Of a stretch of 64,000 bases of DNA, positions 54,751 to 63,444 are shown piece after piece; the first letter of the stretch is position 1, and the number at the start of each line of letters is the position of its first letter. The translations under genes and the position numbers were made by a program. A model generated the notes under the pieces. The model saw nothing but the letters and a program-made list of their open reading frames with translations. It was not told the DNA's origin and ran no database searches. The DNA comes from Streptomyces sp. MH60 (lineage in GTDB: Bacteria > Actinomycetota > Actinomycetes > Streptomycetales > Streptomycetaceae), in assembly GCF_002939385.1 (NCBI RefSeq), contig NZ_MULI01000014.1:1-64000 (forward strand). The letters run 5' to 3'.

Positions 54751-55676
54751 ACACTCCGGCCGTCCTGGCGGCGACTCCCCTGGGGAAGGCCGCGGGCATC
54801 GTGCGGGACTACGTCCTGCGGATGTACTACGTAGTGGACGAGGTGCCGCGCCGACAGCGCCTGCGGCTGACGCCCGTGCTGCTCGGCGTCGAGTACCTGG
54901 TCTATCGCGTCGACTCGCTGGCCGAACGGAACGCGGCGGTGGACCTCGATGCCGTGCGGGGCAGCGACTACGAGGCGTTCCACACCTACAAGAGGGCCTT
55001 CGAGAAGGTGCTGCGGCTACTGAGGGCGTGGAACGACGATGTGGCCTTCCTCGTCGACGAGGCGGAGCGGTTCATCCGGCTGGAGAACGGCACCACGTCG
55101 CGCGGCACCGTCGCCCGGGAGGACGTTCTCGCCATGGTCGAACTACGGCCCACCGACGTGCGCCTGCTGCGCGCCATGACCTTCGCCCTGCGCGGGCGTC
55201 CGATGGATCCGGCGACCCGGGACCTGCTCTGGCCGGTGGAGGTGCTCGCCGACATCGCCAACGACCTGCGGCACTACGAGCAGGACGTCGCCGCGGGCAC
55301 CCTGAACGTCTACGCCGCCTTCGTGGAACTCTTCGGGGACGCGGCCGCCACGGAGCTTCGACGCGAGGTCGACCGCTACGAGGCCATGTTCCTGGAGCGC
55401 CTGTCGGCGCTGCCGCCCGATCGGCGGGCACGGATCGCCGACGTCTGCCGGCGCCGCTACGCGGAAGCCGTGAAGCCGTACCCCCGGACCGCCGGCCACC
55501 GCCCTGCCCCCGCGCCTGCTTCCTCCTTCGGCACCGGCCTGCGCAAGGGCGTCGCCGTGGGCGGTGCGCTGACCGTGGGCGCGCTCGCCGCCGCGGCGTA
55601 CCGGCGCGGCAGGACGCCGGCCTCGCCGACGCCCGTCCCCTTACCGCCCCACATCGAGACAGGACGCACCTCATGA
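54747..55676 (+). CDS. Tail-anchored helical protein, paralogue of the cyclase N-domain; possible class I-like terpene synthase
   Basis: 309 residues, all helical, with one C-terminal membrane helix (VAVGGALTVGALAAAAY) and a short tail. Residues ~110-230 align with the N-domain of the 51628 fusion (shared NVYAAFVELFGDAA / NIYAAFIDTHGAAA and LRREVDRYEAMF / LREEVDDFRAQL). N172-D-L-R-H-Y-E-Q-D180 resembles the NSE/DTE metal motif of class I terpene synthases, with Asp for the last Glu, and VDSLAE (D56, E60) could be the Asp-rich motif. I do not recognise the family; the enzyme role is a guess. GGAAAGGA precedes ATG 54747. Codon 299 is TTA (55641-55643). Confidence 0.7.
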   Translation: MNTPAVLAATPLGKAAGIVRDYVLRMYYVVDEVPRRQRLRLTPVLLGVEYLVYRVDSLAERNAAVDLDAVRGSDYEAFHTYKRAFEKVLRLLRAWNDDVAFLVDEAERFIRLENGTTSRGTVAREDVLAMVELRPTDVRLLRAMTFALRGRPMDPATRDLLWPVEVLADIANDLRHYEQDVAAGTLNVYAAFVELFGDAAATELRREVDRYEAMFLERLSALPPDRRARIADVCRRRYAEAVKPYPRTAGHRPAPAPASSFGTGLRKGVAVGGALTVGALAAAAYRRGRTPASPTPVPLPPHIETGRTS

Positions 55677-56866
55677 GCGGCGCGACGCGTCGGACACCGG
55701 TCATGTTCAATCCGCTCTCCGACGGATTCATGGAGGACCCGCACCCCCACTACGCCGAGATACGCCGGCACGCACCGGTGCATGCGCACCCGGGGGGATT
55801 CTGGGTGGTCTCCCGGTACAAGGACGTGGAGGCGTTGCTGCGCGCGGACCACTCCGTCGACAAACGCAACGCGCGGGGCGCCGGCGACTCCCGCCGGTCA
55901 CCGCGCCTCAAGGGGCTCGCGCTGATCGACCAGGACCCCCCGCACCACACCAGGCTGCGCAGGCTCGTCTCCCAGGCGTTCACCCCCCGCGCGATGAGCG
56001 GCATCGAGCCGGTGGTGCGCGGCCTGGTCGACAAGGCGCTGGACGGCCTGGACTCGGCCGGGGGAGGGGATCTCGTGGAAACCCTCGCCTTCCCCCTCCC
56101 GTTCGCCGTGATCACCCGGATCCTCGGCATGCCACCGGTCGACACCGTGCGCCTGCGCGAGTTGACCAGTCTGCTGATCCGACTGGGAGAGCCCGGGGCC
56201 GGCGCCGGGGCGGATGTCGAGGCAGCCGACGCCGAGATGGTGGACCTGGTCTCCGACGCGATCTCCCGCAAGCGGCGGGAACGCGCCGACGACCTGCTCA
56301 CCGCCCTCATCGACGCGGAGGACGACGGCGACCGGCTCAGCCACGACGAACTGGTCGCCCAGGTCGCCATGATCTACGTCGCCGGCTACGAGACGACCGT
56401 CAACCTGATCTCGGGCGGGACCCTCGCGCTGCTGCGCCATCCCGATCAGCTCGGCCTGCTGCGCGCCGCACCCGGCCTCGATCGCAACGCCGTCGAGGAA
56501 CTGCTCCGCTACGAGCCGCCCGTCCACCTCGCCAGGCGCGTCACGCTCGACGCCCAACTGCTGGGCGACCACGAGATCCCGGCCGGTTCGGTGGTCCTCG
56601 CGAGCCTGGCCGGGGCCAACCGCGACGAGGAGTTCTGGGGCCCGGACGCCGACCGGCTGCGACTGGACCGCGAGAACGCCCGTCGTCACGTCTCCTTCGG
56701 CGGTGGCGCCCACTACTGCATCGGCGGCGTGCTCGCCCGGATCCAGGCCCGGATCGCCATCGGCGAGCTGGTCCGCCGCTTCCCGGGCCTGGAACAGGCC
56801 GAGGAGGTCCGCTGGAACGGACTGCTGAGCCTGCGGGGCCCCGCACGTCTCGCGGTCCGTTTCTGA
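55673..56866 (+). CDS. Cytochrome P450 of the terpenoid cluster
   Basis: 397 residues. The I helix is YVAGYETTVN (Glu in place of the common Asp), ExxR is EELLRY, and the heme loop is FGGGAHYCIGGVLARIQ. It would hydroxylate or desaturate the cyclised terpene. ATG 55673 overlaps the preceding stop (ATGA), and it is the last gene of the right operon. No ferredoxin is encoded nearby, so redox partners must come from elsewhere. It is a different subfamily from the P450 at 18384. Confidence 0.92.
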   Translation: MSGATRRTPVMFNPLSDGFMEDPHPHYAEIRRHAPVHAHPGGFWVVSRYKDVEALLRADHSVDKRNARGAGDSRRSPRLKGLALIDQDPPHHTRLRRLVSQAFTPRAMSGIEPVVRGLVDKALDGLDSAGGGDLVETLAFPLPFAVITRILGMPPVDTVRLRELTSLLIRLGEPGAGAGADVEAADAEMVDLVSDAISRKRRERADDLLTALIDAEDDGDRLSHDELVAQVAMIYVAGYETTVNLISGGTLALLRHPDQLGLLRAAPGLDRNAVEELLRYEPPVHLARRVTLDAQLLGDHEIPAGSVVLASLAGANRDEEFWGPDADRLRLDRENARRHVSFGGGAHYCIGGVLARIQARIAIGELVRRFPGLEQAEEVRWNGLLSLRGPARLAVRF

Positions 56867-56983
56867 CCTGGCGGTACCGCCTGAGTCGAGGAGTCGAGGA
56901 GGCGAGGGCCGGGGGAACGGCGCCGGCGGTACCGGAGCGGGCGCTCTCGGCCGTCCCTCGGCCTCGTGCCCTCCGGCGCCTCG

Positions 56984-57001
56984 CTGTATAACGGTATGCA
57001 G
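56984..57001. promoter_or_regulatory. Candidate operator upstream of the RpiR regulator
   Basis: CTGTATA and TATGCAG flank a 4-nt centre with one mismatch, 38 nt before the RpiR start. Autoregulation is plausible. The preceding 110 nt after the P450 stop hold GAGTCGAG repeats and no gene. Confidence 0.4.
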
Positions 57002-57039
57002 TGACCGGGCGACGTGAATAGATCTAGGGGGAGCAGGCC

Positions 57040-57918
57040 ATGAGCGGGACCAGTGGGGCCGGTGCGCGTGGTGGGACGGACGGGGCCGACAGCCCGGCCG
57101 CACGGCTCCAGGCCCTGTTCGAGGGGCACCGGCTGACGCCGACCCAGCGGCGCATCGCGCACAGCATGGTGCGCCGCGCGTCCGAGGTGCCTTTCCTGTC
57201 GAGCGTCGAACTGGCCGAAGTGGCCGGGGTCAGCCAGCCGTCGGTGACCCGCTTCGCCGTCGCCCTCGGCTTCGACGGCTACCCGGCGCTCCGCCGCCAT
57301 CTGCGCGAGGTCGCCCCCGCGGAACCGGTCGCGGACACCGGCGCCGTCAACGAGTACCAGCAGGCCGTGGCCGCCGAGATCGAGAACCTGCGGCACCTCG
57401 CGGAGGTACTGGCCGACCCGGCGCCGGTGCGGGAGGCGGGCCGGCTGCTCGCCGGGAGCCGGCCGCTGCCGGTGCTCGGCCTGCGGGCCGCCGCCGCCCA
57501 GGCACACGGCTTCGCCTACTTCGCCGCCAAGGTCCACCCGGACGTCCGGCTCCTCGGCGAGGGCGGCACCATGCTCCACGACCGCATCGACGCCGCCGTC
57601 CGGGCCGGGGCGCGCACGCTGCTCTGCTTCGCCCTGCCCCGGCACCCGCGCGAGGTCGTCGAGGCGCTCGCCCACGCCAAGGAGGCCGGGCTCACGGTGG
57701 TGACCGTCGCCGACTCCGCCTTCGCTCCGGTCGCCAAGGTGTCCGACCTGCTGCTGCCCGCCGCCGTCGGCACCGGCCTCGCCTTCGACACCGCCTGCGC
57801 GCCGATGCTGCTCGGCCGGGTGCTGCTGGAGGCGATGTGCGACGACCTGCCGGACGCGCAGGCCCGGCTGGAGGAGTTCGACGCCAAGGCCGCGGCGCGG
57901 GGGCTGTTCGTGGACTGA
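57040..57918 (+). CDS. RpiR-family transcriptional regulator (HTH plus SIS domain)
   Basis: 292 residues. An N-terminal HTH (SVELAEVAGVSQPSVTRFAVALGFDGYPALRRHL) is joined to a SIS sugar/phosphate-binding domain (residues ~130-270, PVLGLRAAAAQAHGFAYFAAKVHPDVRLL). GGGGGAGCA lies before the ATG. It sits upstream of the hut genes and I expect it to control histidine utilisation or a neighbour, but the sequence does not prove it. The terpenoid island ends just before it. Confidence 0.88.
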   Translation: MSGTSGAGARGGTDGADSPAARLQALFEGHRLTPTQRRIAHSMVRRASEVPFLSSVELAEVAGVSQPSVTRFAVALGFDGYPALRRHLREVAPAEPVADTGAVNEYQQAVAAEIENLRHLAEVLADPAPVREAGRLLAGSRPLPVLGLRAAAAQAHGFAYFAAKVHPDVRLLGEGGTMLHDRIDAAVRAGARTLLCFALPRHPREVVEALAHAKEAGLTVVTVADSAFAPVAKVSDLLLPAAVGTGLAFDTACAPMLLGRVLLEAMCDDLPDAQARLEEFDAKAAARGLFVD

Positions 57919-58052
57919 CCCGGGAGTGCCCCGGAGGTGACCCGGACGGCGGACGGGTTCTCAGGTTCGTCTCAGCTTGCCCCGTTACAGTGCGGCGCCT
58001 GACACACCTTTCAGACGCATCGCACAGGCAGGAACGAGACAGGAGGCAGGAC

Positions 58053-58640
58053 GTGGCGCGCGGAGGACAGGTGGGGCTGGCTCGGGTCGCCGTCGTCGTA
58101 CGGGCGGGCGCCGCACCACTGTGGTGGCTGGGCGTTTTCGCTGCGGGTATCGGCGTGCTGGTACCGGGGCTCACCGGACGCCGGATCGGGGTGCTGGCGG
58201 GCGCCGCCCTCTTCATCGTCGCCACGGCCGTCGTGACGTGGGTGCGCCGGCGGCGCTACACCGCCCTGGCCGGTTCGGCCGCCCGCGCGGGCAAGCACGA
58301 CGTGCTCCAGGACCGCCGGGTCACCGTTCGCAACTGGCGCCGGGGCCACCGCTGGTGGCTGCTCCTCGCCTTCCTCGCCGCCCTCGGCAGCGCCTTCGCC
58401 GTGCCCGCCGCGGGCGGGCTGCTGCTGGCCGGCTGCGGCGCCGGGCTGTGGCTCAAGTCCGCCTGGATCGGCCGCCGGGAAGAGGCCGGGGACGCCCTGC
58501 TGTGGGTCCGCGTGGACTGGCTCGCCGACAACGCCGGCCGCCCCGCGGGCAAGAGGGTCAAGGCCTACCGCAGCACGGGCATCGCGGCGGGCGACGCGGC
58601 ACCGGGTGGAGCGAGGCGTAAGACGGCGGTTTCCGTCTGA
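58053..58640 (+). CDS. Small integral membrane protein of unknown function
   Basis: 195 residues. Two helices in the first half (PLWWLGVFAAGIGVLVPGL, VLAGAALFIVATAVVTWV) and two in the second (WWLLLAFLAALGSAFAV, GGLLLAGCGAGLWL) are separated by a basic loop. No domain is recognised. AGGAGG lies 6 nt before GTG 58053. It is conserved in Streptomyces between the RpiR gene and hutU, as far as I recall. Confidence 0.7.
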   Translation: MARGGQVGLARVAVVVRAGAAPLWWLGVFAAGIGVLVPGLTGRRIGVLAGAALFIVATAVVTWVRRRRYTALAGSAARAGKHDVLQDRRVTVRNWRRGHRWWLLLAFLAALGSAFAVPAAGGLLLAGCGAGLWLKSAWIGRREEAGDALLWVRVDWLADNAGRPAGKRVKAYRSTGIAAGDAAPGGARRKTAVSV

Positions 58641-58755
58641 CGGCGGTGCGGGTCTGAGGGCGGTGCGGGTCTAGGGGCGGTGCCCGTGTGACGCGGGTGC
58701 CGGTCCTGACGCGTGCGCGTCTGACACGGGTGCCGGTCCTGACGCGTGCGCGAGC
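58639..58755. repeat. Two nested tandem repeat arrays in the gap before hutU
   Basis: A 17- to 18-bp unit built on GGCGGTGCGGGTCT is repeated about three times from 58639. A 33-bp unit containing CGGGTGCCGGTCCTGACGCG is then repeated twice (58690 and 58723). The rest of the 58641-59145 gap is GC-rich DNA without a gene until the hutU promoter near 59065. Confidence 0.65.
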
Positions 58756-59064
58756 GCGGTGCGGGGCGCTCGCCCGGTAGCGGCGGGCCGGGACTTCAGC
58801 AGGGCGCCGCGGCGCTCCGGCCCCTGAGGGTTGCCCGCGCCGACGCGGGAACCGGAGGAGACGCCCGTGCCGCAAAGACGCCCGTGCCGCGGAGGCGTGC
58901 AGCGCGGGCGTCCCCGGGCGCCGGCACCCGGGATCGATGTCCCCGCCCGAGCAGCCCTGCCCGACGGCCGCCGCGCCGTCACTCACGTGCGCCTCCACGA
59001 CGCTGCCGCCTGCCCTGACGCCCTTTCCCGCACTCGCGCCCGCACCGCGCGGGGCACGGCCCTG

Positions 59065-59103
59065 TTGACTAGCTCTATTCAGGAGGCGAGGATATGAATA
59101 TCC
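59065..59103 (+). promoter_or_regulatory. hutU promoter with operator palindrome
   Basis: TTGACT (59065-59070) and GAGGAT (59088-59093) are 17 nt apart. The perfect palindrome GGATAT-GA-ATATCC (59090-59103) overlaps the -10 box. A repressor bound there would block the hut operon; RpiR or a HutC/LacI-type protein could be the factor. AGGAGG at 59081-59086 lies inside the promoter and opens a wrong frame. Confidence 0.55.
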
Positions 59104-59145
59104 GTAGCAACAATCCGCCGGGAGCAAGCCACCAGGAGGCAGACC

Positions 59146-60846
59146 ATGTCCGGACCTCGTCCTGTCCGAGCGCCACGCGGTACCGAGCCGAGCGCCCTGG
59201 GCTGGCAGCAGGAGGCCGCCCTGCGGATGCTGCAGAACAACCTCGACCCGGAGGTCGCCGAGCACCCCGACAAGCTCGTCGTCTACGGCGGCACGGGGAA
59301 GGCGGCCCGCGACTGGCGCTCCTTCGACGCGATGGTGCGGACGCTGCGCACCCTCAAGCAGGACGAGACGATGCTCGTCCAGTCCGGCCGCCCGGTCGGC
59401 GTCATGCAGACCCACGAGTGGGCCCCGCGGGTCCTCATCGCCAACTCCAACCTGGTCGGCGACTGGGCCAACTGGGAGGAGTTCCGCCGCCTGGAGGCCC
59501 TCGGCCTGACCATGTACGGGCAGATGACGGCCGGCTCCTGGATCTACATCGGCACCCAGGGCATCCTCCAGGGCACCTACGAGACCTTCGCCGCCGTCGC
59601 CGCCAAGAAGTTCGGCGGCACGCTGGCCGGAACCATCACCCTCACCGCCGGCCTCGGCGGCATGGGTGGCGCCCAGCCGCTGGCCGTCACCATGAACGAC
59701 GGCGTCGTGATCTGCGTCGACTGCGACCCGCGTGCCATCGACCGCCGCATCGAGCACCGCTACCTCGACGTGAAGGCCGACTCCCTCGACCACGCCCTCC
59801 AGCTGGCCACCGAGGCCCGGGACCGGCGCAAGCCGCTGTCCATCGGCGTCCTCGGCAACGCCGCCGAGCTGGTCCCGCAGCTCCTCGCCATGGGCGCCCC
59901 GATCGACATCGTCACCGACCAGACCTCGGCCCACGACCCGCTGGCCTACCTGCCCACCGGCATCGCCTTCGAGGACATGGCCGACGCCGCCGAAAAGGAC
60001 CCGGCCGGCTTCACCACCCGGGCCCGCGAGTCCATGGCCCGGCACGTCGAGGCCATGGTCGGCTTCCAGGACGCCGGTGCCGAGGTCTTCGACTACGGCA
60101 ACTCCATCCGCGGCGAGGCCCAGCTCGCCGGGTACGACCGGGCCTTCGCCTTCCCCGGCTTCGTACCGGCGTACATCCGCCCCCTGTTCTGCGAGGGCAA
60201 GGGCCCCTTCCGGTGGGCCGCCCTGTCCGGCGACCCCGCCGACATCGCCAAGACCGACAAGGCGATCCTCGACCTCTTCCCGGAGAACGAGTCCCTGGCC
60301 CGCTGGATCAAGATGGCGGGGGAGCGGGTCCACTTCCAGGGCCTGCCCGCCCGCATCTGCTGGCTCGGCTACGGCGAGCGCGACAAGGCCGGTGAGCGGT
60401 TCAACGACATGGTCGCGAGCGGCGAGCTGGCCGCCCCGATCGTCATCGGCCGCGACCACCTCGACTGCGGTTCCGTCGCCTCCCCGTACCGCGAGACCGA
60501 GGCCATGCTCGACGGCTCCGACGCCATCGCGGACTGGCCGCTGCTCAACGCCATGGTCAACGTGGCCTCCGGCGCCTCCTGGGTCTCCCTCCACCACGGC
60601 GGCGGCGTCGGCATGGGCCGTTCCATCCACGCCGGGCAGGTCACCGTCGCCGACGGCACCCCGCTCGCCGGGGAGAAGATCCGCCGGGTGCTCACCAACG
60701 ACCCCGGCATGGGCGTCATCCGGCACGTCGACGCCGGGTACGACATCGCCGAGTCGGTGGCGGCCGAGCGCGACGTGCGGGTGCCGATGCGCGAGGGCGA
60801 TGAGGCCGCCGCGGGTGGCGCAACGGCCGAGGGTGACGGCGCGTGA
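59146..60846 (+). CDS. hutU: Urocanate hydratase
   Basis: 566 residues, full length. It adds water to urocanate to form imidazolone propionate in histidine catabolism, using a tightly bound NAD+. The N-terminal [20 protein letters not shown], the Gly-rich [20 protein letters not shown] for NAD, and the active Cys in [15 protein letters not shown] are all present. AGGAGG lies about 7 nt before ATG 59146. The stop overlaps the M20 gene start (GTGA), beginning a coupled hut operon. Confidence 0.97.
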   Translation: MSGPRPVRAPRGTEPSALGWQQEAALRMLQNNLDPEVAEHPDKLVVYGGTGKAARDWRSFDAMVRTLRTLKQDETMLVQSGRPVGVMQTHEWAPRVLIANSNLVGDWANWEEFRRLEALGLTMYGQMTAGSWIYIGTQGILQGTYETFAAVAAKKFGGTLAGTITLTAGLGGMGGAQPLAVTMNDGVVICVDCDPRAIDRRIEHRYLDVKADSLDHALQLATEARDRRKPLSIGVLGNAAELVPQLLAMGAPIDIVTDQTSAHDPLAYLPTGIAFEDMADAAEKDPAGFTTRARESMARHVEAMVGFQDAGAEVFDYGNSIRGEAQLAGYDRAFAFPGFVPAYIRPLFCEGKGPFRWAALSGDPADIAKTDKAILDLFPENESLARWIKMAGERVHFQGLPARICWLGYGERDKAGERFNDMVASGELAAPIVIGRDHLDCGSVASPYRETEAMLDGSDAIADWPLLNAMVNVASGASWVSLHHGGGVGMGRSIHAGQVTVADGTPLAGEKIRRVLTNDPGMGVIRHVDAGYDIAESVAAERDVRVPMREGDEAAAGGATAEGDGA

Positions 60847-62060
60847 ACTTCCACAGCATGTGGGCGGAGCTGCTGCCGGTCGGCCGCAGCTCCGCCTCCG
60901 GCGGCTACCGCCGCTACGCCTGGACCGGCGCCGACGCCGACTGCCGGGCCTGGTTCCAGGAGCAGGCCGAGGCACGCGGGCTCACCCACGAGACCGACCG
61001 CAACGGCAACCAGTGGGCCTGGCTCGGCGACCCGGCCGCCGGGAACGCCGTCGTCACCGGGTCCCACCTGGACTCCGTGCCCGACGGCGGCGCCTTCGAC
61101 GGCCCCCTCGGCGTCGTCTCCGCCTTCGCCGCCCTGGACGAACTGCGCGGGCGGGGAGCGCGGTTCACCAGGCCGCTGGGCATCGTCAACTTCGGTGACG
61201 AGGAGGGCGCCCGCTTCGGCCTCGCCTGCGTCGGCTCCCGGCTCACCTCCGGCGCGCTCACCGTCGAGCAGGCCCACCGCCTCACCGACGGCGACGGCAT
61301 CACTCTCCCGCGGGCCATGGAGTCCGCCGGGTTCGACCCGGACACCCTCGGACCCGACCCCGAACGGCTCGCCCGCATCGGTGCCTTCGTCGAACTCCAT
61401 GTCGAACAGGGCCGCGCCCTCGACCTGTCCGGCGACCGGATCGGCATCGCCTCCGCCATCTGGCCGCACGGACGCTGGCGGTTCGACTTCCGCGGCGAGG
61501 CCAACCACGCCGGCACCACCCGCCTCGCCGACCGGCACGACCCGATGCTGCCGTACGCCGAGACCGTCCTCGCCGCCCGCCGCGAGGCCGAACTCGCCGG
61601 CGCCGTCGCCACCTTCGGCAAGGTCGGCGTCGAACCCAACGGCGTCAACGCCATCCCCTCCCTGGTGCGCGGCTGGCTCGACTCCCGCGCCGCCGACCAG
61701 GCGAGCCTGGACACCGTGGTCACCGGCATCGAGAAGGCCGCCCGCGAGTACGCCGCCGCCCACGGCGTGGACCTCGACGTCGTCCGCGAGTCCTTCACGC
61801 CCGTCGTCGACTTCGACCACGCCCTGCGCGACGAACTCGCCCGCATCCTGGGCACCGAGACGGAACTGAGGGTCCCCGTCCTCGGCACCGGCGCCGGACA
61901 CGACGCCGGAATCCTCTCCGACCGCGTCCCGACCGCCATGCTGTTCGTACGCAACCCCACCGGCGTCTCGCACTCCCCGGCCGAGTACGCCGCCGAGGAC
62001 GACTGCGTGGCCGGGGTGAACGCACTCGCCGACGTACTGGAAGGGCTGGCCTGCACGTGA
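60843..62060 (+). CDS. M20-family amidohydrolase of the hut operon (allantoate amidohydrolase-like)
   Basis: 405 residues. Metal-binding and catalytic blocks are [44 protein letters not shown] and the C-terminal [10 protein letters not shown] and SHSPAEY. Relatives hydrolyse allantoate, N-carbamoyl-beta-alanine or N-carbamoyl amino acids. Sitting between hutU and hutF, it may instead cleave N-formylglutamate or a related product, replacing HutG. GTG 60843 overlaps the hutU stop; its own stop overlaps the hutF start (GTGA). The true substrate is unproven. Confidence 0.85.
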   Translation: MNFHSMWAELLPVGRSSASGGYRRYAWTGADADCRAWFQEQAEARGLTHETDRNGNQWAWLGDPAAGNAVVTGSHLDSVPDGGAFDGPLGVVSAFAALDELRGRGARFTRPLGIVNFGDEEGARFGLACVGSRLTSGALTVEQAHRLTDGDGITLPRAMESAGFDPDTLGPDPERLARIGAFVELHVEQGRALDLSGDRIGIASAIWPHGRWRFDFRGEANHAGTTRLADRHDPMLPYAETVLAARREAELAGAVATFGKVGVEPNGVNAIPSLVRGWLDSRAADQASLDTVVTGIEKAAREYAAAHGVDLDVVRESFTPVVDFDHALRDELARILGTETELRVPVLGTGAGHDAGILSDRVPTAMLFVRNPTGVSHSPAEYAAEDDCVAGVNALADVLEGLACT

Positions 62061-63406
62061 CCACCTCCGAGCGGACCCGCACGTACTGGCTGGAGCACGC
62101 CTGGCTCGGCACCCACGTCGAGCCGGACGTCGCCGTGGAGGTGGCAGACGGCCGCATCACCGCCGTCCACCAGGGCGTCGCCACCCCGCCGCCCGGCGCC
62201 GAGATCCTGCGCGGACTGACCCTGCCGGGACTGGCCAACGCCCACTCGCACGCCTTCCACCGGGCTCTGCGCGGCACCGTGCAGGTCGGCTCCGGCACCT
62301 TCTGGACCTGGCGCGAGGTGATGTACTCCGTCGCCGACCGGCTGACCCCGGACACCTACCACGCCCTCGCCCGCGCCGTGTACGCCGAGATGGCACTGGC
62401 CGGCATCACCACCGTCGGCGAGTTCCACTACGTCCACCACGCGCCCGGAGGCACCCCCTACGCCGACCCCAACGCGATGGGCGACGCCCTGATCGAGGCC
62501 GCCGCCGAAGCCGGTGTCCGCATCACCCTCCTCGACACCTGCTACCTGTCCTCCGGCTTCGGCGAGCCCCCGAACACCCACCAGCTCCGCTTCTCCGACG
62601 GCACGGCCCAGGCCTGGGCCGAACGCTGTTCAGTTCTCAAGGAACGGGATCACGCACGGATCGGGGCCGCGATCCACTCCGTACGGGCCGTGCCCGCGGA
62701 CCAGTTGGCGACCGTGGCCCAGTGGGCGCAGGCGCGGCGGGCCCCGCTGCATGTGCACCTGTCCGAGCAGACCGCCGAGAACGACGCCTGCCGACAGGCC
62801 CACGGCTGCACGCCCACCCGGCTCCTCGCCGACCACGGTGTGCTGGGCGCCCGCACCACCGGCGTCCACAACACCCACCTCACCGACGAGGACATCGCCC
62901 TGCTCGGCGGCAGCCGCACCGGCACCTGCATGTGCCCCACCACGGAACGGGACCTCGCCGACGGCATCGGACCCGCCCCCGCCCTCCAGCGGGCGGGCTC
63001 GCCGCTCTCCCTCGGCTCCGACAGCCACGCCGTCATCGACCTGCTGGAGGAAGCACGCGCCATGGAGCTGAACGAGCGCCTGCGCACCCGCGCCCGCGGC
63101 CACTGGACCGCCGCCGCACTGCTGCGTGCCGCCACCGCCGACGGCCACGCCGCCCTCGGCTGGGACGACACCGGCCGCATCGAGGCCGGAACCCGCGCCG
63201 ACCTCACGACGATCGCGCTGGACTCGGTCAGGACCGCGGGGCCGCTGCCCAGGCTCGGCGCCGAGACGGCCGTATTCGCCGCGACGGCAGCGGACGTACG
63301 GCACACGGTCGTGGGCGGGCGGCACGTCGTACGCGACGGGGCGCACGCCCTCGTACCGGATGTGCCGCAGGCCCTGGCGCGGGCCGTCGAAGCCCTGCGC
63401 GCCTGA
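62057..63406 (+). CDS. hutF: Formimidoylglutamate deiminase
   Basis: 449 residues. An amidohydrolase fold with the metal HxH in [15 protein letters not shown], then [19 protein letters not shown] and [16 protein letters not shown] as the remaining ligands. It converts N-formimino-L-glutamate to N-formyl-L-glutamate and ammonia. GTG 62057 overlaps the M20 stop. It ends 38 nt before hutI. Confidence 0.93.
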   Translation: MTTSERTRTYWLEHAWLGTHVEPDVAVEVADGRITAVHQGVATPPPGAEILRGLTLPGLANAHSHAFHRALRGTVQVGSGTFWTWREVMYSVADRLTPDTYHALARAVYAEMALAGITTVGEFHYVHHAPGGTPYADPNAMGDALIEAAAEAGVRITLLDTCYLSSGFGEPPNTHQLRFSDGTAQAWAERCSVLKERDHARIGAAIHSVRAVPADQLATVAQWAQARRAPLHVHLSEQTAENDACRQAHGCTPTRLLADHGVLGARTTGVHNTHLTDEDIALLGGSRTGTCMCPTTERDLADGIGPAPALQRAGSPLSLGSDSHAVIDLLEEARAMELNERLRTRARGHWTAAALLRAATADGHAALGWDDTGRIEAGTRADLTTIALDSVRTAGPLPRLGAETAVFAATAADVRHTVVGGRHVVRDGAHALVPDVPQALARAVEALRA

Positions 63407-63444
63407 CCACCCGACCCCGCCCCCACGAGGACGTCACGGACACC

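Noticed and set aside
42375..56866. Meroterpenoid or indole-terpene assignment based on the PaxB/DmtA1-like cyclase
   Set aside because: No aromatic prenyltransferase, indole or polyketide enzyme is present in the island, so the substrate class is left open.
59094..60395. ATG with a perfect AGGAGG site opening a 433-codon frame over hutU
   Set aside because: It runs out of frame with hutU, and its ribosome site lies inside the predicted hutU promoter. The protein is an Arg/Pro/His-rich shadow.
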